A stretch of DNA of 64,000 nucleotides, from positions 1 to 64,000 of the forward strand of contig CAJNOL010001093.1 in the NCBI GenBank assembly GCA_905250125.1. Reading direction: 5' to 3'. Numbering within the stretch: the stretch's first letter is position 1; every line of letters starts with the position of its first letter. Shown piece by piece: positions 11,358 through 26,519 of this stretch. Origin of the DNA: Rotaria sordida (lineage: Eukaryota; Rotifera; Eurotatoria; Philodinida; Philodinidae). Under the pieces are notes generated by a model. The model was not told the DNA's origin, did no database searches, and saw only the letters and a program-made list of their open reading frames with translations. The position numbers and the translations under genes were made by a program.

Positions 11358-14300
11358 TTAATTAGAGTATGATGTTGTTAAGCAGAATCTAAAATGAGCA
11401 TAAAGCAAGAAAACGAAAAAACAAATGTTTTTAATAATACGAAATTTACTTTCGTTTGCCGCTAGATTAGACAAAATAGCATCGTTCTCGTCTTCGTGAC
11501 CAGTGAGACTAAGGAATATTTGTTCGAGTGTAGTTTGAGTCAATGAAAAACTCTCGATTTCATTCTGTTCTTTTTTCTTATTGAACAATTCGAATACATA
11601 TGCCAAATTATATGGATGTCTCATCGATTGAACACCGTCCTTCGACATCGATAGTGGTACATGACAATAGAGTATTCCATTGTGTTCATCTTTTGTGTTT
11701 TTTTTTTAAATATTTCTATAGATACAGAATTATGCATAAACAATATGTTTTACCTTCAATATTGATGCCAGAAAAAGTAAGCTCGAGTTCATGTTTGAGT
11801 TGATTTACTTTGTCAATTGATAGTTTAACTTGCACGGCATAACCATTACCAAAACGATTTTTCAAATGTTGCAGAGTGCCAAGACATACGAATTGACCAG
11901 ATTTCATAATACTAATTTCTATAGATCATGGAACAATTTTTTAGAAATGCTTTCATGAAGAAGAAACTTACTAGTACACAGTGCTTCACATTCTTCCATA
12001 CTTTCATAGAAGAAATCGTATTTATTTAATATCAATATTTTTCTTTATCTACCTGTGACTTGTCATGATAATGGTCAAACCAGCATCTCGAGCTGCTCGA
12101 ACCACATTCCATACTTTTCGTTTGGCAGCTGCGTCTAGGCCCTACATACAAATGTTGAAATCATTTTTTTCAAACATTTTCAACTCAATTTGATGATAAT
12201 CTCATCTATTTATTATCGATTTGTGCACACACACTTTATCAAAGTATTACCGTAGTAGGTTCATCCAAGAAAATTAATGTCGGATTGGCCATGAATGCCA
12301 GTGCTGCACTGAGTTTTCTCTTATTTCCACCACTATCAATTACATCAAAACGAAAGATCACTGTATAAATCACCGATGTACTCACCTAAGTTTTTGTATT
12401 TGTTGTTTTTCGTGTTTATCAAGACCAAAACATTGAATCATTCCCATACAAATGTCATTAATATCAACTGATGTCAGACCTTTTAATCTATTTAATTAGA
12501 TATAGACTCATCACTATTCGAATTTTATTCAATGCAAAAGAAAAATATCCTTTATAACAATCGATCCCAATATATTTCAAAATTCTCTACTTTGGGAATT
12601 GCAAAGATCAAATCACTCACGAGTTGTTAATCTCCTTCTAGTAGTTGTAATCTCACCTAGCAAATAAAGTTAATGTTTCTGTAACATTAAGATGATCAAC
12701 AAGCCAATCAAACTGTGGGCAATAACCAATCTCAGATTTGTTTTTCTATAAATAAAAATTAAAAATCGAATTCGTCTTTGAAATGATGCGATAATTACCA
12801 TTTGATTAATAATGACTTCGCCTGATGTCGGTTGAATATCATTGATCAACATACGAAATGTTGTCGTTTTACCAGCTCCATTAGCTCCTGAATAATTTCA
12901 AGAGAATAGAAATGAAAGAAAAGTTTATTTTTTCTATACCCAATAGACCAAAGCATGAGCTTGGTGAAACAAAAAAATTGAGATGATCAACAGCTCTATG
13001 AATACGTTTTTCGACTGATTTTTCTTTTCGTTTTTTAAATTCTTGTACAAGATCTCGAACAATAACAACGGCCGATTTTGTTAATTGACTTCGATTCAAA
13101 ATTAGTTGACGTTCATTTCGAACATCTTCATCAAGTTCCTATTGAAAATAAAACACAATGACAAATTATCTATTGTTTTTTTCTTGTTTATATTATTCTC
13201 CTACTGTATCATTCCATTCAATTGCTGTTGTCACAGTTTGTTTATGTCGTTTAAAATAGTATTGCATTTTTTTTAGATATATTTTCCACAATTTTTCAAT
13301 AAATACAATAATAAACCACCAGAAGATCATTTGGCCGATAAAAATCAAAAATTGTATTCCTAAACCAGGTTCATTCAATGACATCCATGGTTCACTCGAT
13401 GAATAATTTGTGCCCATAACTGAGTTCACTGCTGCAATACATGAATCACTCGAACGTAGACGTATATTAAATAGAGCATGTTTAAGATTGACTGTCGGAA
13501 ATATAACGGATAGAACCCAACGAATATTTGTCATAATTGTTCCCGTTCGATTGACAAGACTTCCGTCTGGCAATTTTTGACTACCAGAAAATACTCCGAT
13601 AAAACCGAGAACAACATCGAGAAAACATATAAGTACATTGACAATAAAATAGATAATAAAACCGATTAATTCCGTACTCGGAATGAAAGAGTATACATAA
13701 ATATATGGTAATGATGCTAATGAATATAAGACAAACATTAGAAAAAAATACCCAATATATTGATCAGGTACATAGATTTGAACTTCTGCACCTGAATTGA
13801 CTCGATAAACAGCACTGATCTAAAGCAAGAGATAATGATTCTCAATTCGATTATTATTTGTTATTTTTACCTTGACAATAATGGTTAATATAGTGCATAG
13901 AATCAAACATATACTAAAATCGTATAAGGCCATAGAAAACCAATAGGTAAATTTTGATAAACGAGTCAATAATTGAAGATCTTTTGAATGAGTTAGACGT
14001 TCACGAATTATATTTGATGAAAGCATACCAATGAATACTGCTGCAAGAATACTATTGATAAAATTAAATAATGATAATGGAAGTGTGTCAAAACAATAGA
14101 TCATTTCAAAAAAAGTATCTTCTTCACTAAGTTGTTCTTCACTAATCAATATCGGTTGATTAGTAGTAATAATCTTTTTTGATGATGAATTTGCATAGAA
14201 TTGAAATAGACTTGTCGTAGCTATACTAAGACTTGTTGCCATTGTATGATAATTTACAGTTGAAAAATAAACATCAAATATTAATGGTAGATTAGTCGAT

Positions 14301-17300
14301 GTTAAATTATAAAAAAGACCAAAACCTATCTGATATCTATTTATAAATATATCTTCGGATTCATTCCATTGAGATATAACTTCATTGACAATTGTATTTG
14401 TAGATAATTGTTTAATAGTTGCATTTGTATTTGTCAAATAGGTCAAAAGATGTGATTGAACATTGTTATCATTATTATTCGAATAGGTAATAATAGTATG
14501 TGGATTATAGATAGATGGATATAATTGAACTTGAGCATCTCTTACACGTTCATTTTGTAACATTGATGTTTGAATAGTTTTTGGCTTAGGTAAAATGGCT
14601 ACAGTTAAAATTTCGAGAAAAATTGGTATTAAAAAAAAGCCGACAAGAAACGAAATTTGTCGACGAGTAAGAATCGATTGTTTGAGAAACATTGCCCAAA
14701 CTTGAGTACAAAAGAGACGAATACCTGATATATGATTGTAGTGTACAGAAAACACTGAAAAATTAATGAATATCAATAGATTCATTTCAACGAACAAAAC
14801 AACTATAATTTCTTTTCAATACCGTATCGAATGAGTTCCGATCTACGTAGGAAAAAATAACTGTGAGAGAGAGAGTACTTTTTGAAAAATATCCACAATT
14901 AGAAATGATGAGAACTTTTAGCTTTGAAAATTTCCTTTTTGGATCAAATATTGATTAGTACCAAAGTTACCTACATTCTTACATACAGTTGTAATAGTAA
15001 CAAAAAAAAAATACGTACTATTCTTTGCTAGATCGTGTCTGTTGCCTCGTCTATCATGGGTATGATATTTAGTTTTTGCTTGTTCTTCTTGAATGAGTCT
15101 AAAATTTCGATACAACAATTAACGATCATGATATTGACATACAAATGACTATCATTAGAGATCAAATGATTATCCGTTCAGAAGCGGTTTTTTTTCTTAC
15201 AAGCAACGTCTAACGGGTATTCCATAAAGAAAGTACCTCGCATAATTGTGTCGATAACTTTGTAAGCTTCCATTGCACTGACTCATGATTTATATCAAAC
15301 GGTACTCCGATTGATCCTCTACAAATCTGTATAAACAATTTAAAAATCAAAGATTATCACAAAAGATTATGGATGGGAGTTTGACGCATCGTTACTTAAA
15401 ATATTTTGTTAAAAATTGTTACAAATTTTGAAACAAAATTGATCTTCCGCATTTTATACATATCTCTCAGTCGTCTTCAGTTGATAACCTGAAGTATTAG
15501 TTGTTTTAATGGATAATCTAAGACATATGTGAGTATCTAGGGTAATCGGAATTGGTAGAATTATACATTGCTTATATCAAGTTAATGCTATTTATTGAGA
15601 CACTGCTTTCAGAACTTTTATTTTACCAAAATAAAACTACAAAGATTGTATCTATTATAAATTTTTCAGATCACTTGTCGCTCAAAAAGTATAGAATCTT
15701 TGTAGTTTTAGATTGGTAGAATGAAAGTTCTGAAAGCTGCGTCTCAATTAATAGTTTTAATTTTGATATAAACAATGTACAATTTTAACAATCCAGATTA
15801 CCATCGATACTCATATATATCTTAGATTATCCATTGAAACAACAAAGACTTCAGGGCATTAAATGATGACGACTAAGAGCTATCTATAAAGTATGGATGG
15901 TCAATTTTGTTTCAAAATTTATAACAGTTTTAAACAAAATATTTTAATTAACTATGCGTCAAACTTCAATCAATTACATTTCGTGATAATTTTTGATTTT
16001 AAAACCTTTTATACAGATTTGTAGAGAATCAATCTGGATACCTTTTGATATAATTCGTGAGTCAGTACAATGAAAGCTTAAAAAGTTATCGGCAAAATTA
16101 TGAGAGATCAATTCGTTATGGAACATCTATTATTATGAACCTGAGAAAGACTTCTTCAATAGTTGTCATCGATAAACCATAACCATTAATAGCAAGTTGT
16201 TGACATTGTTCATCGAGACCACGGATCAATTGACCAATATGTTGTGTTGCACCACGTTTGATTCCAAAAACAAGTTCTGATGATGTTTCACGTTCTAAAA
16301 CAACCGTTTGAATACGTTGTCGAATAAATTGAGCAACATTATCAGTATTGCACATGTCTTGTTTGTCAATAAAAAGTCGATATTCATATTCTAAAATTTA
16401 TTTTAAATATAGTTGAAATTCTTTTGATTTTTAATATATAAAATTATACCTGTTTGTTTTTTAAGAAAATCTGGTGTACCACTCGCTTGTAATTGACCAT
16501 GACTCATAATCGCAATACGATCAGATAAAATATCGGCTTCTTCAAGAAAATGTGTCGTTAGAATGACACATTTACCAGCATCTTTCATCTTTTGAATGAT
16601 CGTCCAAATGAGACGACGATTGTATGGATCTTAAGCAAGATATTAACAACATACATGCATGTCACATAAAAATTGATCAACTCGACAAAATTTTTATGAA
16701 ACTTTTACTATTGACGTTTAGAAGTTTTTGCATAACGGAAAATGTACTGTCCTCTTTAAAAAGAAGTCTAAGAGACATAGCGAACATTTTTTGATTTAGC
16801 TGCTAGAATAATTTTTCGTCTCGGATTTAGAAATGATTAACTTCCAGTTTTATGATATTAAACTACTTATTCAGATGATGCTATTCAGTTACAAAGAAGA
16901 GTTTCATATCGTAATTAATTTTAACGTTTTTTTTCTTTTCACTCTGAATAACCGATGAGCACAGTTTCTTCTAATTCACTCGTTAACAAACGATAGTACT
17001 TACCAATGCCGCTGGTCGGTTCATCGAGAATGAGCACCTATATTTAAGAAAAAAAAAGATAGATGTGTTGTATTTTCGACACATAAGTAGAACTGCAAAA
17101 TGATGAACTTTTTCAAGAATACGATAAGAATCCAAAGAACAATATGAAATGTGACGCGATATTTCTTCATTCATCAATTGATTTGACTTACTTTTGGATC
17201 ACCTATTAATGAAATTCCAATCGACAATCGACGTTTCATACCACCGGACAAATCTTTCGAAAGTGTGCGTCGATCATTTACAAGTCCGGTTAAATCTAGA

Positions 17301-20236
17301 ATAGTATCGATTGATTTATTGATTGTTGTTGGATCTAAATGACGTATCTACAAATATTGATAATGAAAATCATCAATCATAATTCATTGATTATAACAAT
17401 ATACTTGTGCAAATAATTCCAAATGTTCTTGAACAGATAGTTTATCGTATAGAATATCTGATCACAAAAAAGAGAATATGCATATTTTTGATTTCTATAC
17501 AAAAAAAGATTTCATCAATCTATACCGTATTGTGGACAAAAACCAATCATTTTTCGAGTTTGTTGAATATATATTCGATGATCTAGACCTTGTATAATAA
17601 CACAACCCGATGTAGCCTTCATCATGCCTATAGAAATTGACATTCAATCGAGATCGGGGTATCAATTTGATATAAATATAGCATACCGACGAGGATAAAT
17701 GTAATCGTTGTTTTGCCTGCACCATTATGTCCTAATAATGCGCATACTTCACCTTTGTAAAAATCAAAAGAAAAATCTGAAACAGCTGTCAACTTGCCAA
17801 ATTCCTATCAACAACCAATCAATAAACATAGAAAAATTAAAATTATCAAATAGCCTACTTTCGTTAAATGTTCTATACGAATCAATGGACTAATTTTATT
17901 AATATTCGAATTCATCTCGATCCAATGATTTTGTTCATGAGTCTTAGTATTTTTTCTTTTCATTGATAACCAATTATCCTCTGAAGAATAACTAATCGGT
18001 ACTGTTGACGAAGTTTTTGTTTTTTTTCGAAAACATGGATAATAGAATGGTTGCGATATACCAAATTGACCCGGATTGACACGTTCAATATATACAGCCA
18101 ATATCATATAGATAATTGAATAGACAATCATAAGAAGAAGACAAATACCAATGTAGAGCGGATAGGTAAATATATTGGAATAAAGATCTCTGAATGTAGC
18201 CATATCAACTAGAATAAATAAAATTCGAAAGATTCTATGTGTATATGTGTGTGTATATGCAAAGTTCGAGAAAAATGATTTACCACTTTTACGTTCGTAT
18301 TGTTGTATGACTTCCAAACAAAACAAGAGACCAGTATTGGGAAAGAGACACATTAAATATCGAATGGCAACCGGTGCCCCAATATAAAAATCAATAAAAG
18401 TTAAAATCCATATAGTAAAAGCAAGAAATTTTGCTAATAAAGCTACCATATTATAAAGACAAACAATATTTCTATTAAGAAGAAACAAGAAGGTCACTTA
18501 CGACGGCTAAAGAATTGTCCAAAAAAAACACTGAAAGTTGACAATTGAATAGAATAAATGAATAAAATCGTCCATATCAATGTCCAATGAGCATAGTTAA
18601 ACACAGCTTTGCTAACACTCGTTGATGGTGTATTCGAACTTGGTAAAATGAGTACACTGAATCCGGTTAAAATGCTACTTAACACAATATAGATACACAT
18701 CGAACGAGTGACCCATACCAAATTGTTAATCCAAGTACGAAGACCGAATATACGTAAATATTCCTGAATACAGTTCAATCATATAATGAAAAAAGAAAAA
18801 ATCATTCAATCGCTTCGTCTTGACGGTTTTTTTTTACTTTGGCCTTATTCTGACGTTCATCGACAATGTAGCCAACATTTAACATGAATGTCATCATATA
18901 TGTAAGTGAAAATAAGATTGGAATAAAAAATCCGAATTCCGATTGAAATGAATCATAATAATATTCAGGACAACCAAAATGATTCATGAATATCTATGAT
19001 TATATTGTTTTCGATTTGTGTAAATAAAAATGAACAAACAAACAAAAGTTACTTACACTTGATGGATTCTGACTAATGTTTGTCGAATATTGAATAATTG
19101 ACAAATCAATGAAATATTGAATGCCCAAAAATTGAGAAGTATACAGAGTAGTCGTACTAGTGTCTAAATATAAAATACACATCAATCGATAGATACAAAA
19201 AATAAAAAACAAATGACAGATACCTTGACAAAAATCTTCGGGACTACGTTTCCATCGATAAATATTCGGATCAATCTTTATAGATTGAGCACGATAATAA
19301 TATGAACCATTTCTATGTATTAGGATTATTATTATAGAATTAGAAAAAAATAATAAATTCAACATACTCTTGCATACGTAGAGTATAGACTATTGTATCT
19401 GGCATTGTGGATGAATTGGTACAAGAGTCAAGATTCGTAAAATAGATAAAAGCATATATTGTCGTTTGTGTTATATTGGATAGTGAAGAAATGTTTGGAT
19501 TAGAAAGACTTTGCACTGCAATAAAGAGACTTATATGTAGTGATGTATGCAGAAATTTTCCAAGTGGAACACATCATGAATATAAAACAATTTTCTCGTT
19601 CACAAAATGACTTTTATTCTTACTACTCCTCAAGCATTTTTCCTCAAGAGGAAATCATCGGCATGGTACCAATTAACTGTCTAGATGTAAATGAAGACGA
19701 CACCATCGTTTGATGAAAACAAGTATATTCTTCTCTTAATGGAAACAAAGCGAAAATATCGTAATTACAAACCGGTAGTAGGAAATGCGGGCCATCGCGT
19801 TGACAATTGAGTGATAGTATTGCTGATAATAGCGGTCGTGCAGGGATTCGCTATACATAAAAATATAATGAATTCAATGTTGAAATATGAACATATACCT
19901 ACCAGGATAGTAATAGGTTATGTTAGCCTGTAGTTCACTAAATAACATTGTATCTTGTGGATGGAAGCGTGGTATTTGATAGGGGGCATTGAAATCACGA
20001 TTGAGAACGTAACGCATGCCGAGTAGGAGGCCCATAAATATACAAGCAAGAAGAATTTCAGCTATTGTCTGACCAAGATTTCGTCTAGTGAGAAGAAACA
20101 TTTTGATGAGGAGGGCGCGATAATCGCTAGCAAAGTTGATGCAATGAGTACGTATATGTTTGTCACTGTTTCGATCCATGATGTCGTGCACTAAGTAAAA
20201 ATTTTCACTACCTCTTAAAAAAGAATTCGAAAGCAT
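11358..20236 (-). CDS. ABCA-type full ABC transporter
   Basis: One gene in about 25 short exons, reading from 20236 down. TMD1 (20236-17900) starts with a helix after KMFLLTRRN and has a fairly small extracellular loop. NBD1 (17810-16144) has Walker [10 protein letters not shown] (~17730), Q-loop GFCPQY (~17530), signature [10 protein letters not shown] (~17250), Walker [11 protein letters not shown] (~17020), H-loop LTTH (~16555) and the ABCA-typical [11 protein letters not shown] at its end. TMD2 is 14797-13193. NBD2 (13100-11400) has Walker [10 protein letters not shown] (~12880), GYCPQFD (~12715), SGGNKRKLS (~12325), LIFLDEPTT (~12265), TIIMTSH (~12070) and the C-terminal [10 protein letters not shown]. 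Both ATP sites look complete. ABCA proteins move lipids across membranes; the substrate here is unknown. The start could be the later Met at 20179. The last exon may splice onward at 11450, so the 3' end is approximate. Some exon edges in TMD1 and between 15020 and 14800 are unsure. Confidence 0.9.
15218..16125. repeat. Long palindrome / foldback element in ABCA intron
   Basis: Sequence from 15218 (TTCCATAA ... CATAATTGTGTCGATAACTTTGTAAGCTT) returns inverted, with mismatches, ending near 16125. Arms are roughly 400 bp around a centre near 15670; the inner part includes ACTACAAAGATT and its inverse AATCTTTGTAGT. It fills almost the whole intron between the NBD1 exon (ending ~16144) and the next exon (~15100). 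No coding capacity. A foldback-type MITE is the simplest explanation. Confidence 0.8.
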
Positions 20237-23200
20237 AGTTTTTATCCTTTCATATGAATATATCTGTCACATTTTGTGTGAAGAGATCATTAACAAGCAT
20301 ATCACATTTAGAAAGAAATCATAGATCTTGTTAGTGAACTACACTTCTAATTATATGTGTTACTTTTTCGCAATATGAAAAAACTTTTTATAATCTTTTT
20401 CTTGTGAAGAGCATCGTTTGATGGCAGATGTTTTTTAGTGGAACGTCAGGAAGAAAAAGAGTATTTTTTGGATTTCATGAGTTTTCAGACACATGCTAAC
20501 GTAGGAAAATTCCGAGACTTCTTGAGCAAATAGAGTAATTAGCGAAGCCCACAGAAATACAATAAAATCCAAGAGCACATATGAAAACTCATTAAATTTG
20601 ACGAAATCTAGAAACTTATGACAAAATACGACTTTTTCTAGTATATTTGAGACTCTTAATTGAACCGAAACAGTAAGAAAACTAAAAAACCCTTTAAGTA
20701 GACGGAGAGGAGCTAACAAAGTCCAAAACAAAATAAGAAAACTCTATAAAAATTCTAATACTCCATAAAAGTCCTTGAAATCCGAACTTATAGAAAGAAA
20801 TTCAACATTCGAAAAAAATAATAAATATATCAGAAATTTCGCAACGCTGTTTAGAACACTATGAAGCCCATAAAAATTCAACAAACTCAAAATTACACTA
20901 AACTATAATCCGTTTTTTCTCCTTTAGCGAAACGCAATAATTTTCTTGATTTTTTGCAATATCATCTTTCGATACTCACCCAAATCGACTACTATTAAAC
21001 CTATAAGTATAAGTCCCAATTATTATTGCTACAGTTCATCGCTTAAAATACTACACGTACGACTTATTGAATTGAACAATTATTCTCATAAGTGTATTAG
21101 TTTGTGTTACGAGAAGTCTCTTTGCATGTAAAAAAAAACAAATATACTTTCATAATCATTTTTTGACATAATCATATTTTCTTGTGAGAAAAGAAACGAA
21201 TTCGTTTACAACAAAGACGAATTTTAAAAGAGCCAAAATATGATGTCCTATTCGTCTGAAATAAAACTTAAATGAGATTGTAGATTTCTTTTTTTTTGAT
21301 TCACAATCAAACGTATTGAAATATTCAGTAAAAAATTAGACGCTTACCTACAACTTGTCCATCACATCTTTGTTATGTAATATATTCTCGAAGATATGCT
21401 AGTCTTCAAAATTTCTGTTTTGCTTCTCGACCGAAGTGAGTAATCGATAGGAACAATAAAAGGTGTATGTGTCAATAGAGAAAGAGGATCGATCGTAATC
21501 GTGCTGTATTTTTTACTTTGCCACATTTTTATTTGCGGAGAGACAAAGATACGCTGCTATTTACCGACGAACATACTCGAGTTGAGTGAGATCGTAGCGC
21601 ACATTCAGAAGAAAAAGACTTCAGCGAATGCATGGTCTAAGGGTAAAACTTGACGCATTCTCACATAAAAAATAAATGTCGAATAATGAATAATAAAAGA
21701 AAAAAGAATCACTAGAAGTCGTAGAAAAGTAAAAGCACAATATATGAATGAGGATTATAAACACATACGAGATCAAATCGCCCTTATCTCTTGTTTGCCA
21801 GTAGAGTTAAAATACTATCCGACTCGGAAGATGAACAAGAGATAGTCTAATCAGCTTTATGGATAAAACAGACAGATTCGACGATTACCATTAAAATGAC
21901 ATCAAACGTTTGTTTTTTCAGTTGTGAGCAGTGAGTTTGGGAATAAAAACGCGTATTTTACTTAAAGTCAGGAATGATTTTGTACATGTCACTGTGTAAT
22001 CCTGTGTAGGAAGGCATAGAGAACTAACTATAGTATTCATTATAATACAAATACATATATATATATATGATTTTTCGTTTCTATCATAATATTTGTGGTG
22101 AAGATACTCGTATTGGATAAAAGCTTCGGGAAAGTGTAGAATATGACCTTACAACACTGAACTAATCAAAAAAGTAACGAAGATTATCTCTGCTTTTTCC
22201 AGACTTTTGAAAAGGTCTACAAAAAAAAACCGTCGTCAATATAAAGATGAATACAACAAGTCACGATCTCACAACTTTTATTAATAAAGGAAAGAATAAA
22301 GACACGTGCCGTGTCTATAGCGTCCTGTCGATAAGCAAGTTTCTCTGTCAACATTCTACTTATATAAAGATAAGTCAATGAAGAAGTCAAACATGCTCCA
22401 CAAAATCAGTGCTGGAATAAGGATGTGTGTGAATGTGAGAATGGCTATAGGTGTGAAGGTGGTTAAAAAGTAGATCTACACACCTAAGATTTCACTCACG
22501 CCCACGCCCATACCGTCTTTTCTTCGCTGGAGTCTCAAGATGATAGAGGGCTTAGGTGGGAGTCCGTTTTTTCTTCTGAGCTTCAAATGAAAAATCATTA
22601 AACGGTCGATAGTTATTCGAAGATATGCCCAAGAATTGATACATGATTCGTTCATTGCGAAACTGAACAAAATGACTTCTTTTATGATGATTCTAGCGTC
22701 TTGTCTTTCATGCTCTCCATGACAGTGGAGAAACGAAAATAGCTATTTGTTAAAGGCATTTTCACATCACTGACGAGAAGAACTAGTGAACATAAATAAG
22801 TAATTTCATAGAGAATGCGGTTTCGGCAAACATTTCTCGAATTTCAAGCTGAAAGCTGCATAATTCGAGTTCGCTGAACCAATCTTAAAGTGACGGTATT
22901 GTAATATATGCAGACACAAAATGAGTAAGGGCTGTTACAAAAAGAAGTGCACTTTAAAAAACATTCTGTGTTGTGGAAAATCGAAAGAGCGGGTTTCCTA
23001 ACATTTTTATGCTAAAAAGGCTCCCAAGATTATTCTGGAAACCCTTTAAGACCTTTGCAAAGTTGCTGATAGACCTGAGAAACTTTGAAACTTTACGAGA
23101 CTTCAGATAGGAGCACTTTCAGATGTCGTCAAGAACTTTCGATTTATGGGAACGGGTCGATTTTGTGGGAAAATTTTGAAGGTTTCTGGAAATGCTTCTA

Positions 23201-24680
23201 TCCGAAGCGCTTTACGGGTTTCCTACAATGCGGAATTTTGTTAGAAGCTGCATAGTATTTTTTGAGAAATGTCTCCAGAGCGAACGTAGGGACGTGGATA
23301 TGTAAATGGGTAAAGAGTAGACCCATAGCATACCTATCCACCCAACCGTCGGAAATTTAAAAGCACTTAGTGTCCTGACCACAAGATTCGCGATAGAATT
23401 CTGCATCGACTCCCAATAGATGGCACTTTAAATAAAAAATGATCCAACATTCGACTGTATACTCCGTTCTATTTCTAGCTCAAACGGTTGAATATCTGAT
23501 ATTCTATGGATTTCACTTACGAAAGGGGATGCGTAGTAATGAACTATGTATGGATCGACGTAACATTGCTTGCACTTGCTGAATCAACTATTGAAAACTT
23601 TATGATTTACCAAAATCTGACGTTTTGGTCGAAATGCTGTTCCAATTTAGCACATCTGTATATGGAGAAATAAGCACTATGTGCTGCTCGATGCAGCGCT
23701 ATGAAAAGATGTGAATGTGGATCTTCTCCTAATCCAAATATTGCCACCACAGCCACACATCACTCGTACCTGCACTTACATTCGACAGAAATTCAATAGT
23801 AATGCAACACGTCGACGACAGCAAGGTAGATCATCATAATTGGTTTGATACAATTCAAAAGGTGTGAAGCATTATGGCTAACAATGATCAAATAATGTAA
23901 ATTAATTCGGGTGCCACATGTTGGTATTGTCACTCGCAATTAGAAAAATCTATCAAAACTAGTCTAAATTCAAGCTATTATCAATAACGTCGTAATAAGA
24001 ACAACGATAGATACGGAATCGACAATATCAGCCATAAATACAGCATACTTCATGAAGATAAATAACAATTAATGCATCTATCCGTCTGCCACATTATACA
24101 AACCAGCCAATCACAACCGATTGAACATATTTGGGCTAGTGATCTTGTCGGTTAAAACTAATAACATTCATATAAAAATGAACATTTTGATCATTAAAGT
24201 GTTACGTAATGAGTTGCTGTTGGGAAATGACTTTTGTAATAAATATAGCGTTAACATTAGTTATATCGAGAGATAATTGTCAATAACAACGACGCATCAA
24301 CAAACAAAAATAAAATTTGATAACATACAAATTAACACCTAATTTCCAATGTCACAACTATGCATAATATTAGTAACCCACCGTTATCATCAAGAGTTGG
24401 CCAAGCAACAGTATCATCACGAATCAATGCCGGCTATATTTTGCACCGTCACAAAAAGTCATGAATAAGCGATGCATTGTCGCACTATTTTCTATGTTAA
24501 CAATCAATGACAACAACACAACAACTTCGATGCAAACCATTCAGAAAGGAACAAACTTAGGTCATATAAGATATCAGTAGAACGTCGATTGCTGTTATGT
24601 TCGTCCCGATCGGATCAATAATCAATACGACATCTCAATCAATACATCACATCCACTTTGTAACAAAGCAACATCATTGA
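20237..24680. other. Intergenic, no intact gene seen
   Basis: About 4.4 kb without a supported gene; short open frames lack motifs and codon continuity. Around 22424-22514 and 23287-23346 there are G/T-rich runs followed by C/A-rich mirror runs (for example GGTGTGAAGG then CACGCCCACGCCC). The stretch before 24680 may belong to the same decayed retroelement as the next feature, but I could not see gag, protease or LTRs. Confidence 0.5.
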
Positions 24681-25740
24681 TTAGCAGCCTATATTAAAAT
24701 ATGGTACCACATCTTTCAAAAGCTAAAGAAGAACGAATTGATGCAACACTACACAAAGATAAATTCGTACTTAACACGACAATACCTTCAATCATGAAAA
24801 CGAACAATGTTTACCATAGAATCTCAATTCAAACGCATCATTAACTAATTTAGTTATATACATGTAGCAAATCGGCTAAAGAAACTGGAGTCTTCCACGA
24901 ACAAGTTCAACAGATGCTGGGCAATCACATCATTTGATCAAGCTCAAATCCTTGGCCCTACGCAGTGGTTGTCATCACAAAAAAATATAGAAGCCGACGT
25001 TCCTGTATCGATTATAGACGGCTTAACTCGATCACGGAAAGAGATGTATATCTGCTTCTACGAATCAAAATCAACGGTATCCTCGACAAACTGGCAGAAT
25101 TTCAATATTTTACAACACTCGATCTCAAAGAGAGCTACTAGCAAATCATAATAATTGATGAAGAAGATGAAAAGAAGACTGCATTCGTAACTACAGATGG
25201 TCTTGACGAATTTAAGGTGCTTCCAATTTAGTTTATCCAATGTACTGGCTACATTTCAATACTTAAAGCAATTCAGTATTAGATGCATTACGATAGAAAA
25301 TCACTGTAGTATACTTGAATGACTTCATTGTGTATTCACCATTATCTAATAAACATGTACAATATCTCGATTTTCTATTGAACACATTAGAGAAAACTCA
25401 TGTTCAATTGAACGCTGTTAAATATTCAATACCTGGAAAACAACTGGATGATCTTGGCTTTCGTATTAAATAAGATCGGATGAAACCGACAACAATAAAT
25501 ATAAAGAAAACGATTGATTTTCCAACATCAATATCAGTTAAAGTCGCATAATCATTTGTATAAATGACACAATTTTATCGTCGATTTATTATTAATGATT
25601 TTGCTAGTATAGTTGCTCTATTAAATTTATTCAAGAATAATAGCGCCAAACTTGTACGGACAAGCGACCGTGCAAAAATCATGCGATCCTTGAAATGAGA
25701 AATTATCACAATATTCACTATTCACATTCTACGATGGTAA
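24680..25740 (+). pseudogene. Decayed Ty3/gypsy-type reverse transcriptase
   Basis: Read across three frames with many stops, this region keeps the order of a Ty3/gypsy RT: the pre-RT segment (VQQMLGNHII, near 24905-24935), PWPYAVVVITKK (~24955-24990), YFTTLDLKESY then the DEEDEKKTAFVTTDGLDEFKVLP segment (~25105-25228; shown here in part), VVYLNDFIVYSPL in place of the YxDD box (~25305-25345), and FYRRFI (~25570). The usual YLDD reads YLND here, so it is inactive on that ground too. No LTRs, integrase or RNase H were recognised. It is an old, truncated insertion. Confidence 0.7.
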
Positions 25741-26519
25741 ATCCAGATTGAGATTAAATATCAACATCGATGCATTCAATACGACTTCGATGGGGTTTTA
25801 CATCAGATTGTAACTGAAGATCATCTCCAACTGATTCGCTTTGAGAAAATACAGTTGTAAAAGAAGAACTCCACACAGGACATATGAATATGAGTGGAGC
25901 GTGCGGTATATAGGGATACTGTAAAAAACCAAGCGTAGAAAAGTAAACTTTCATATCCGTTTATTACCATAGACATCAATCCTTTTCAGGTTTATGAGCA
26001 TCATCTACTTTTTCATAAACTCTAACAAGAGCTTGTGACCCATTACAAATTTCTCTATACATAAACCCTAAGGTGAAGCGTTGATTGTTGCACGTTTTCA
26101 ACACAACTGTAGAATAAAAAAAAACCTTTCACATTAGGGCTTAATCCGCTTATATATCCAGAAAGGGTTTATGAACGCAGAAAACCATACAAAAATATAT
26201 GACTTTGCAACAAATCACAAACCTTTAGCAGCGTTTATGAACAGAACGGATTTATAACAATGATAACTACAAAATAGAAACGATACAGTTATGTATTATA
26301 TAACGATAGCATTTTGATGAAACTTAAAAATGTGGGCAAAAAGAGTAAAAGGGTGGAAGTGTCAGTGACGAGATCATTCACACATGCACCCTCAAATACC
26401 AACATTGGTTGAATTACCAATTGCATTAGCACATTATTCATGAAACTTTGTTTATTTAGGTCGAACTTAAGTCCAAAAACAAATTGAATCTTATGTATAT
26501 ACGCTCATATATATATATA
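25741..26519. other. Intergenic between transposon fossils
   Basis: No gene is supported. A GGTTTATGA-type motif recurs around 25990-26240, possibly the end of an inserted repeat. Nothing else recognised. Confidence 0.4.

Noticed and set aside
11690-11760. Apparent frameshift at an A10 run in the ABCA C-terminal region
   Set aside because: Using the acceptor CAAAAG just after the run restores phase and gives a sensible EHNGILY sequence, so no lesion need be assumed.
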